This document shows, in pieces, positions 1 through 5,760 of a stretch of DNA of 23,520 bases; position 1 is the first letter of the stretch, and each line of letters starts with the position of its first letter. This DNA comes from Micromonosporaceae bacterium (GTDB lineage Bacteria; Actinomycetota; Actinomycetes; Mycobacteriales; Micromonosporaceae). A program made the position numbers and the translations under genes. The DNA is taken from contig JADGHA010000008.1 in assembly GCA_019689695.1 (NCBI GenBank), positions 1 to 23,520 on the forward strand, written 5' to 3'. The notes under the pieces were generated by a model that was given only the letters and a program-made list of their open reading frames with translations, was not told the origin of the DNA and did no database searches.

Positions 1-41
1 GTGCGCTTTCGCAGGTCGCGGCCTACGGTCACGGTGCTCAT
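1..41 (-). CDS. Start of a probable sugar ABC transporter permease (partial)
   Basis: Only the first 13 codons lie in the window. The ATG sits at 39-41 on the minus strand and overlaps the TGA of the binding-protein gene in an ATGA junction, which indicates translational coupling in one operon. The visible peptide starts MSTVTVGRDLRKR, a polar cytoplasmic N-terminus with basic residues. Such a tail before the first membrane helix is common in MalF/UgpA-type permeases. Gene order (binding protein, then permease) is the main reason for the call. The sequence itself does not prove the family. Confidence 0.5.
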   Translation of the reverse strand, partial: MSTVTVGRDLRKR

Positions 42-1396
42 TGGTACTTCTTCGCCACGTCGGTGGCCAGCCGCTGACCTTCCGCGAGCGCCTTCTGCAC
101 CGTGGTGCTTCCGGCGATCGCCGCCGCCACCTGCTGCGACACCTTGGTGCCCAGGTCCGCGAACTCAGGAATGCCGACGAACTGCACGCCGATCGCGGGG
201 CGCGGCTGGACCCCGGGGTTCTTCGGGTCGGCCTCCTCGATGGCCTTGAGGGTGATGTCCGCGAAGGCCTTCGCCGACTCCCGGTACTGCGGAATGTCGT
301 AGGTGGACTTGCGCTTGCCGGCCGGCACCCGCGACCAGCCGAGCTTCTCACCGACCAGCTTCTCGTACTCCTTGCTGGTCGCCCAGGAGATGAACTGCCA
401 TGCAGTGTCCGCCTGCTTGGTGGTCTTCGGCATCGCCCAGGCCCACGCCCACAGCCAGCCCGACGACTTGGTCTTCACCACCGGCGCGTACACGTAGCCG
501 ACCTTGCCGGCCACCTTGCTGGCGTTCGGGTCCTCCAGCGTGCCGGCGGCGGACGTCGCGTCGTACCACATGGCAGCCTTGCCCTGCCCGAAGATGTTCA
601 GGCACTCGGTGAAGCCGGCCTGGGAGGCGCCTGGCTCGCCGTACTTGCGGATGAGGTCCACATAGAACTGGGTGGCCCGCGTGAACTCCGGTGCGTTCAC
701 CTTCGGCGTCCAGTCCTTGTCGAACCAGGTGCCGCCGAACGTGTTGACCACCGTGGTCAGCGGCGCGAAGACTTCACCCCAGCCGGGCAGGCCACGCAGG
801 CAGATGCCGGCCACGCCGGCGGCCTTGTCGTCGAGCTTGGCCGCCAGGTCGGCCACCTGCTGCCAGGTCGGCCGCTCCGGCATGGTCAGCCCCTTGGCCG
901 CGAACATCTCCTTGTTGTACATGAGGAAGGAGGACTCGCCGTAGAACGGCGCGGCGTACAGCTTGCCGTCCTCACCGGACAGTGACTGCACCATCGGCTC
1001 CAGCAGGTCGCCCACGTCGTACGAGGGATCCTGCTGCGCGTAGCTGCTCAGCTCGTGCAGCCAGCCGTTCTTCGCCCAGATCGGCGCCTCGTATGCGCCG
1101 ATGGTCACCACGTCGTACTGACCGCCTTGGGTGGCCACGTCCTGGGTCACTTTGTCGCGCAGCTCGTTCTCCGGCAGGATCGTGAACTTCACCGTGATCC
1201 CGGTGTCTTTGGTGAAGTAGTCCGGGGTGAGCTTCTGGATGTCCTCCATCTGCGGGTTGCCCACCATGAGTACGGTGATGGTCTTGCTGTCACCGCCGCC
1301 GGAGCCGGAGCCACCCCCAGCGCCCGAGCAGGCGCCCAGCGTCAGTGCGGCGGTCGCGAGTGCGGCCAGGACGGGTGTCAGGCGTGTTTTTCGCAC
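38..1396 (-). CDS. Extracellular sugar/polyol-binding lipoprotein of an ABC importer
   Basis: The 452-residue product has a lipoprotein signal peptide: basic VRKTR, a hydrophobic Ala/Leu stretch and the lipobox LGAC, followed by a Gly/Ser-rich linker. The mature part is a family-1 solute-binding protein (SBP_bac_1 type). It shows the usual order of features, including DVVTIGAYEAPIWAKNGWL, the GKLYAAPFYGES segment and GQGKAAMWYDATSAAG. The ICLRGLPGWGE segment and overall pattern recall polyol (mannitol/sorbitol, SmoE-like) binders, but the ligand is not proven. I chose the GTG at 1394-1396 because GGAGG lies 5 nt upstream. An in-frame GTG at 1406-1408 overlaps that ribosome site and is less likely. 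The gene follows the DeoR regulator by 58 nt and overlaps the next gene by 4 nt. No ATPase gene is visible in this operon. Confidence 0.9.
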   Translation of the reverse strand: MRKTRLTPVLAALATAALTLGACSGAGGGSGSGGGDSKTITVLMVGNPQMEDIQKLTPDYFTKDTGITVKFTILPENELRDKVTQDVATQGGQYDVVTIGAYEAPIWAKNGWLHELSSYAQQDPSYDVGDLLEPMVQSLSGEDGKLYAAPFYGESSFLMYNKEMFAAKGLTMPERPTWQQVADLAAKLDDKAAGVAGICLRGLPGWGEVFAPLTTVVNTFGGTWFDKDWTPKVNAPEFTRATQFYVDLIRKYGEPGASQAGFTECLNIFGQGKAAMWYDATSAAGTLEDPNASKVAGKVGYVYAPVVKTKSSGWLWAWAWAMPKTTKQADTAWQFISWATSKEYEKLVGEKLGWSRVPAGKRKSTYDIPQYRESAKAFADITLKAIEEADPKNPGVQPRPAIGVQFVGIPEFADLGTKVSQQVAAAIAGSTTVQKALAEGQRLATDVAKKYQ

Positions 1397-1454
1397 AGCA
1401 TCCTCCACAGAGGGGTGTTTCTGGTGTGGGTGAGGGGAGGAGGCCGCAGGCCGG

Positions 1455-2216
1455 CTATACGCGGATCACTTGTGGTCCCAGTGCCGCGTACCGGTGCGCC
1501 TCCGACGCCGGCAGTGCGGCGTCCGTGACGATGGTGTGGTAGTCGCCGACGTCGGCGAAACGGCAGAAGCTGCTCACTCCGAACTTGGTGTGCACGCCCA
1601 CGAACACCCGTCGCCGCGCCACCCGCATCGCGGTGGCCTTCACGTCGGCGACCGCGGGATCGGGCGTGGTGACCCCGTGCTCGCGGGATATACCGTTGGC
1701 GCCCACGAAGGCCAGATCGATGACGAAGCCGGCCAGCATCCGGCTCGCCCAGTGGTCTACTGTGGCCAGTGTGCGGCCACGCACCCGGCCACCGAGCAGG
1801 ATGGCGGTGGCCGAGGTCGAGGTGGCGATGACCGCCGCGGTGCTCAGCGAGGCGGTCACCACGGTCAGCGGCCGGTCGGTCGGCAGCGCCTCCGCGATCA
1901 GCTGGGGGGTGAATCCCTCGTCGATGAAGATGGTCTCTGCGTCACCGAGCAGCTCGACCGCGGCCGCCGCGATCCGCCGCTTCTCCGGTACCCGCCGGGT
2001 GGTGCGGGCGGCCAGGGTGGTCTCGAACCGGGCGGTCTCCACGGGGTAGGCGCCGCCGTGCGTCCGCCGGATCAACCCGTGCTGTTCCAGCAGCCGCAGG
2101 TCGCGCCGGATGGTCTCGGGCGCGACGGCCAGGTCGGCGGCGAGCTTGGCGACATCGACCTCGCCGTTGTCGCGCGCCAGGGCCACGATCCGGTGCCGCC
2201 GCTCTTCCGCGTTCAT
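1455..2216 (-). CDS. DeoR/GlpR-family transcriptional regulator
   Basis: The 253-residue product has the two-domain DeoR layout. An N-terminal helix-turn-helix spans about residues 1-57 and ends in the family signature ETIRRDLRLLEQHGLIRRTHGGA. A DeoRC sugar-phosphate-sensing domain follows at about 75-235. Its effector loop reads IDEGFT (99-103), where many relatives have DSGTT. FVGANGIS and HTKFG are also family landmarks. The ATG at 2214-2216 is preceded by GAGGGAGG about 4 nt away; an upstream in-frame ATG would add 12 residues without support. It is first in an operon with the sugar-binding protein and probably represses it until a phosphosugar binds. Repeated TGCCC/GGGCA words upstream are candidate autoregulatory sites. 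Confidence 0.93.
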   Translation of the reverse strand: MNAEERRHRIVALARDNGEVDVAKLAADLAVAPETIRRDLRLLEQHGLIRRTHGGAYPVETARFETTLAARTTRRVPEKRRIAAAAVELLGDAETIFIDEGFTPQLIAEALPTDRPLTVVTASLSTAAVIATSTSATAILLGGRVRGRTLATVDHWASRMLAGFVIDLAFVGANGISREHGVTTPDPAVADVKATAMRVARRRVFVGVHTKFGVSSFCRFADVGDYHTIVTDAALPASEAHRYAALGPQVIRV

Positions 2217-2312
2217 CACACCTCCCTCAGCTGCGCCCGCTTCGGTGACCACTTTCTAGCACCGATGAGGCGGTGTGACTGCTTTCACAACCGATCAATC
2301 ATCGTCCGAATT

Positions 2313-2418
2313 TGCCCGCGTGGGCATTCCGATATGCGGGCTATGTTCAGTATCTATTCCGCATAACGGGCAATCCTTCTGCCCGTACGGACAGGCACAA
2401 TGCCCGTTTGATGCCCGC
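2313..2418. promoter_or_regulatory. Cluster of TGCCC/GGGCA operator-like repeats before the DeoR gene
   Basis: The relatively AT-rich region between the kinase terminator and the DeoR start carries several copies of one word. TGCCCGCGTGGGCA (2313-2326) is a 14-bp inverted repeat. ACGGGCA (2366-2372) and TGCCCGT (2380-2386) form a 7-bp inverted pair. TGCCCGTACGGACA (2380-2393) is a 14-bp palindrome with one mismatch. TGCCCGT (2401-2407) and TGCCCGC (2412-2418) are direct copies 11 bp apart. Spacings of 21 and 11 bp keep the copies on one helix face. DeoR-family proteins bind repeated sites, so autoregulation is the natural inference. Confidence 0.6.
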
Positions 2419-2435
2419 AGCCATCCCCACATAGG

Positions 2436-2477
2436 AGGTCTGGCCCCGTTCCCGCGGTCACGAAACGGGCCAGACCT
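2436..2477 (-). terminator. Hairpin terminator after the PfkB-type kinase gene
   Basis: AGGTCTGGCCCCGTT (2436-2450) pairs with AACGGGCCAGACCT (2464-2477), giving a 14-bp stem with one bulged C and a 13-nt loop. It begins 6 nt after the kinase stop codon at 2484. No U-tract follows on the minus strand, as is common for actinobacterial terminators. It separates the kinase transcript from the DeoR operon. Confidence 0.7.
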
Positions 2478-2483
2478 CGGGCA

Positions 2484-3461
2484 TCAGCGCGCGATTTCGG
2501 GCAGTTTGCGGACCTGGACACGGGCCGGGTCGACCAGGACGTCCGGCAGCTCGGCGGTCGCCTTGGCCAGGCAGGCGGAGGCGCCGATGGAGACCGCGTA
2601 CGCCAGCCGCGCCGGAGGATCGGCGTCGTCCCGGGCGAGGTACCCGGCGAGCAGCGCGTCCCCGGCGCCGGTGGTGTTGACCGGCGCGATCGGCGGGGTC
2701 GCGGCGTGCCACGCCCCGGCCGGGCCGAGCAGCAGCGCGCCGTCGCCGCCGAGGCTCACCAGTACCGTGCCGCCGGTCAGCGCGCGGACCTCGGCCGCGG
2801 CCACCGCGGCATCGTCCACTGTGGCCACCGGGCGCCCGGTCAGTTCGGCCAGCTCGTCGCGGTTCGGCTTGAGCAGGTCGGCGCGCGCGCTCACGGCGGC
2901 GGCGAGCGCGGCGCCACTGCCATCCACCGCCACCGGCACGCCTTCCGCGTGCCCGGCCTCCACCAGGCGGGTGACGAGCCCGGGGTCGGTGTCCACCGGC
3001 AGCGCTCCGCAGCAGGCCAGCCAGCGGGCACCGCGCAGGGCCTGTCGGGCGCGGCCCACGAGCTGGTCGGCCTCGCCGGGCGTCAGCGCGGTGCCCGGCT
3101 CGTTCACCTTGGTCGGCTCCTCGCCGTCGACCACCAGCGTGACGTTGACCCGGGTCGGGCCGGCCACGGGCACGACGTCCACCCGCAGCTCGCCGTTGTC
3201 GCGCTCGGCCACCGCGGCCAGCAGTTCGCCCAGCAGCCGGCCCTCGCCGCCGCCTGCGGTCAGCACCAGGTGTGCCGGTACGCCGAGCCGGCGCAGCACG
3301 CGGCCGACGTTGACCCCTTTCCCGCTCGGCTCGGACAGCACCGCCCGGGCGCGGTGCAGCTGTCCCGGCCGCAGGGTGGCCAAATGGTATGTGCGGTCCA
3401 CGCTCGGGCTCGGGGTGATCGTGACGATGGCCCTCCGGTCGGTCTCCACACACCCGATCAT
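2484..3461 (-). CDS. PfkB-family phosphosugar kinase (1-phosphofructokinase / tagatose-6-phosphate kinase type)
   Basis: The product is about 325 residues, normal for the FruK/LacC branch of the PfkB (ribokinase-like) family. Landmarks in order are TPSPSVDRTY near the N-terminus, the substrate loop SGKGVNVGRVLRRLG (46-60), KPNRDELAELTG (198-209) and the C-terminal anion-hole motif NTTGAGDA (262-269) with catalytic base D268. It should phosphorylate a phosphosugar with ATP in the cytoplasm; fructose-1-phosphate is the likeliest substrate. The start is uncertain. The ATG at 3461 and the GTG at 3449 both have weak ribosome sites, while a good GGAGG lies just before the IVTITPSPS segment where relatives usually start, but no standard start codon follows it. 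The gene is monocistronic, read divergently from the methyltransferase, and a degenerate copy of the DeoR-site palindrome lies upstream. Confidence 0.87.
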   Translation of the reverse strand: MIGCVETDRRAIVTITPSPSVDRTYHLATLRPGQLHRARAVLSEPSGKGVNVGRVLRRLGVPAHLVLTAGGGEGRLLGELLAAVAERDNGELRVDVVPVAGPTRVNVTLVVDGEEPTKVNEPGTALTPGEADQLVGRARQALRGARWLACCGALPVDTDPGLVTRLVEAGHAEGVPVAVDGSGAALAAAVSARADLLKPNRDELAELTGRPVATVDDAAVAAAEVRALTGGTVLVSLGGDGALLLGPAGAWHAATPPIAPVNTTGAGDALLAGYLARDDADPPARLAYAVSIGASACLAKATAELPDVLVDPARVQVRKLPEIAR

Positions 3462-3474
3462 GCCTGGCCCAGCT

Positions 3475-3488
3475 GTCCGTACAGGCCT
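3475..3488. promoter_or_regulatory. Degenerate copy of the DeoR-site palindrome upstream of the kinase
   Basis: TGTCCGTACAGGCC lies 14 nt upstream of the kinase start. It matches the idealised 14-bp palindrome TGCCCGTACGGGCA at 11 of 14 positions. Its complement shares the exact 10-mer GTACGGACAG with the DeoR upstream region (2385-2394). It may let the DeoR regulator also control the kinase. Confidence 0.35.
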
Positions 3489-3516
3489 TGATTTAATTTC
3501 CGTTTTGTGATATAGT
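3488..3516 (+). promoter_or_regulatory. Near-consensus housekeeping promoter for the methyltransferase gene
   Basis: A -35 box TTGATT (3488-3493) and a -10 box TATAGT (3511-3516) are separated by exactly 17 bp, with an extended -10 TG at 3508-3509. This is a very good match to the sigma70/HrdB consensus in an otherwise GC-rich genome. Transcription would begin near 3522-3525, which rules out the upstream in-frame GTG at 3515 as a start codon. Confidence 0.75.
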
Positions 3517-3544
3517 GTCGGAATTAGCCGGTAGCCTCGGCGGC

Positions 3545-4423
3545 ATGCTGAACCGTGACCAGTCCGACGCGCGCTCGCGCGCGGGTGCCTCGGAGACCGC
3601 GCTCACCGCGGCTGCGGCCCGTGCGGCGCACCTGATCGTCGACGACGAACCCTGGATCTTCACCGACACCCTCGCTGCCACGCTCCTCGGCGAACGGGCG
3701 GACGAGCTGATCGACTATCACCGGGCTAACGGCGACCACCCGGTCCTGGTCGGCGCCCGCACCCAGGTCGCCGTCCGCGGCCGGTACACCGAGGACCGGG
3801 TGGCGGCGGCCGTGGAGCGCGGCGTCGACCAGTACGTCATCCTCGGCGCCGGCCTCGATTCCTTCGCCTACCGCAGCGCGCTGGCCCCGCGGGTACGCGT
3901 GTTCGAGGTGGACCATCCCGCAACCCAGCTCTGGAAGCAGCAGCGGCTGTCCACTGCGGGCATCGCCCCGCTCGGCGATGTGGCGTACGTGCCGGTGAAC
4001 TTCGAGCACGACTCGCTGGCGAACTGTCTCGTGCGCGCCGGGTTCGACCTGACCCGGCCCGCGGTCGTGAGCTGGCTCGGCGTGACCGTCTACCTGAGCC
4101 GGGCGGCGATCAGCGAGACGCTCGGCGTGGTCGGCACGTTCGCGCCGGGCAGCGAGCTCGTCGTCGAGTACATCGTCCCGGACCGGCTGCGCGACGCGGA
4201 CGGCCGGACCTACGCGGAACTGGTCGCGCCGTTCGCCGCGGAGCGTGGCGAGCCGTGGCTGACCGTGCTCACCCCGGCCGAGATGTCCGCACTGCTGGCG
4301 GATCACGGCTTCGGTTCGGTCGAGCACGTCCGGCAGGAGGACGCCATCGACGCCGGGCTGTGGGACCGCAAAGACGCGCTGCACCCGGCCGACCTCGCGT
4401 TGTTCGCCCGCGCCACCCGCTGA
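3545..4423 (+). CDS. SAM-dependent methyltransferase, TIGR00027 / leucine carboxyl methyltransferase-like
   Basis: The 292-residue product has the pattern of the TIGR00027 group of class I methyltransferases (LCM-like fold), abundant in actinomycetes and often tied to secondary metabolism or lipid modification. Landmarks are SETALTAAAARAAHL near the N-terminus, RYTEDRV (80-86), the SAM-binding glycine motif VILGAGLDSFAYR (98-110), and VFEVDHPATQLWK (119-131) with the acidic residue expected to hold the SAM ribose. A WLGVTVYLS segment follows. I start it at the ATG at 3545 because the -10 promoter box covers the upstream in-frame GTG at 3515. This leaves a leader of about 20 nt with only a weak ribosome site. 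The substrate is unknown. It converges on the MarR gene across 58 bp, in which I see no clear hairpin. Confidence 0.85.
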   Translation: MLNRDQSDARSRAGASETALTAAAARAAHLIVDDEPWIFTDTLAATLLGERADELIDYHRANGDHPVLVGARTQVAVRGRYTEDRVAAAVERGVDQYVILGAGLDSFAYRSALAPRVRVFEVDHPATQLWKQQRLSTAGIAPLGDVAYVPVNFEHDSLANCLVRAGFDLTRPAVVSWLGVTVYLSRAAISETLGVVGTFAPGSELVVEYIVPDRLRDADGRTYAELVAPFAAERGEPWLTVLTPAEMSALLADHGFGSVEHVRQEDAIDAGLWDRKDALHPADLALFARATR

Positions 4424-4481
4424 TGCCCGTGGAGCGCTCACAGCAGCCGCGCGGCGAGATCTTGCACCCGTCGAGGCGGCC

Positions 4482-4937
4482 TCAGCTGGTCAAATGGGCG
4501 AGGATCTTCTCGCTGATGGCGCGCAGCTGGGTCACCTGCTCGGGGGTCAGCTGGTCGAACAGGTGGGTGCGTACACCCTCGACATGGACGGGGGCGGCGG
4601 CGCGCAGCGTGTCCATGCCCGCGTCGGTGAGCACGGCCAGCTGTCCACGCCGGTCGGTGGGGCAGTCCTCGCGGCGCACCCAGCCGCGCTCCTCCAGCCG
4701 GTCCACCGCGTGGGTGAGCCGGCTGCGCGAGGAGTCGGTGCGGTCGGCCAGCTGGCTCATCCGCAGTGAACGACCGGGCGCCTCGGAGAGGCGTACCAGG
4801 ATCTCGTAGTAGGTGTGCGGGATCCCCGCGTCGCGCTGCAGCTCGCGGTCGAGCTGCTCGAAGAGCAAACGGAAGCTCGCGATGAAGGCGCGCCAGGTGC
4901 GCTGCTCCTCGTCGCCCAGCCAGCGCGGTTCGGACAT
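4482..4937 (-). CDS. MarR-family transcriptional regulator
   Basis: The 151-residue product has the usual MarR length and layout: an N-terminal dimerization helix (WRAFIASFRLLFEQLDRELQ), a winged helix at about residues 45-115, and C-terminal dimerization helices ending in LRAISEKILAHL. The recognition region reads MSQLADRTDSSRSRLTHAVD, and the wing is EERGWVRREDCPTDRRGQL. The DRR in the wing is conserved across the family. The start is the ATG at 4935-4937, giving MSEPRW; longer reading-frame extensions run through the terminator hairpin and lack family similarity. Only 25 bp separate the start from that hairpin, so its promoter must overlap the hairpin or expression depends on read-through. 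Effector and targets are unknown. Confidence 0.9.
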   Translation of the reverse strand: MSEPRWLGDEEQRTWRAFIASFRLLFEQLDRELQRDAGIPHTYYEILVRLSEAPGRSLRMSQLADRTDSSRSRLTHAVDRLEERGWVRREDCPTDRRGQLAVLTDAGMDTLRAAAPVHVEGVRTHLFDQLTPEQVTQLRAISEKILAHLTS

Positions 4938-4962
4938 CAACCCATGGTAACGATCAGGACCA

Positions 4963-4991
4963 CCTGCCCGGGCCGGAGCGGCCCGGGCAGG
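4963..4991 (-). terminator. Strong hairpin terminator of the beta-galactosidase/isomerase operon
   Basis: CCTGCCCGGGCC (4963-4974) and GGCCCGGGCAGG (4980-4991) form a perfect 12-bp stem with a 5-nt loop, 19 nt past the isomerase stop codon on the minus strand. There is no U-run. The stem is almost pure G/C and should be very stable in either direction. Confidence 0.8.
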
Positions 4992-5010
4992 CACCGCCAG
5001 GACGGGCCGG

Positions 5011-5760
5011 CTAGGCCGACGCGACCAGGTCGCGGAGGGTGGCCGCATCGGCGGCCAACCGCGCCGGGTCGTCGTCGACGACGAACTCCAGCAGCGCGTA
5101 CCGGGCCGAGCCCTCCGCCGCGGCCAGGTAGACCGCCCAGTCGTCCCGTCCGTCCGCCAGCGGCCGCCGTTCCAAGGCCGCCGTCCAGGCGAAAACATGC
5201 ATATTGGTCAGCCGCGGCAGGACCGCCTGGAGGTCGCCGAGGTTCTCCGTCCGGTCCCGCTCCGGCTGGGGCTGCCACAGAGTACGGATCGCCGGCTCCG
5301 GCAGCAGGTCGAGCAACCGCGCGGTGCTCGCCCTGGTGTCGGTGAGCGTGTTGCGGTGGTACTCGAACGACACCGTCATCCCCGCGTCGGCCGCGAGCGC
5401 AGCGATCCGCCGGGCATCGGCGACCACAGTGGACCAGTACCCGTCGCCGGCGGCGGCGCTGCCCACCTGGCCGGCCCACACCCGCACCGTCGGGGCGCCC
5501 AACGCGGCGGCCGTACGGACGACCGCGGCCGCGTCGTCGGAGTGGCCCAACCGGTAGTAGGACCCGTAGGCGGCGACCGCGAGGCCCGCCGACGCGGTCA
5601 GCTCGGCGACGCGGGCGGCGGCTTGCAGGTCACCGTGCGGCACGTGCACGTCGCCGCCCCACTCGATCGCCTTCAGCCCGGCCGCGGCCGCCACCGTCAC
5701 CACCTCCTCCGGCGTGAGCTGACGGAAGGTGATCGACACCAGTCCAGGTTGGATGCTCAT
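5011..5760 (-). CDS. TIM-barrel sugar isomerase/epimerase (xylose isomerase-like, AP endonuclease 2 family)
   Basis: The 249-residue product looks like the PF01261 TIM-barrel family of sugar and sugar-phosphate isomerases and epimerases. The N-terminus GLVSITFRQLTPEEVV and KAIEWGGDVHVP form the first barrel strands. Likely metal ligands at strand ends are E133 (SFEYHRN), Q163 or Q165 (LWQPQPE), H188 (MHVF) and E225 (LLEFV), the spacing expected for an E-x-H-E set binding a divalent metal. The ATG at 5758-5760 overlaps the beta-galactosidase stop in an ATGA junction, so the two proteins are translationally coupled. The isomerase probably processes a sugar released by the galactosidase or a related glycoside; the exact substrate cannot be read from sequence. 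Confidence 0.8.
   Translation of the reverse strand: MSIQPGLVSITFRQLTPEEVVTVAAAAGLKAIEWGGDVHVPHGDLQAAARVAELTASAGLAVAAYGSYYRLGHSDDAAAVVRTAAALGAPTVRVWAGQVGSAAAGDGYWSTVVADARRIAALAADAGMTVSFEYHRNTLTDTRASTARLLDLLPEPAIRTLWQPQPERDRTENLGDLQAVLPRLTNMHVFAWTAALERRPLADGRDDWAVYLAAAEGSARYALLEFVVDDDPARLAADAATLRDLVASA

Noticed and set aside
1397..1408. GTG at 1406-1408 as start of the binding lipoprotein
   Set aside because: It overlaps the GGAGG ribosome site that serves the GTG at 1396, and it would put acidic residues before the signal peptide.
3515..3544. GTG at 3515 as start of the methyltransferase
   Set aside because: It overlaps the -10 promoter box, so it would not be in the transcript.
4424..4481. 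Possible terminator between the convergent methyltransferase and MarR genes
   Set aside because: Only the 8-bp palindrome GAGCGCTC is visible; the stem is too short to claim a terminator.
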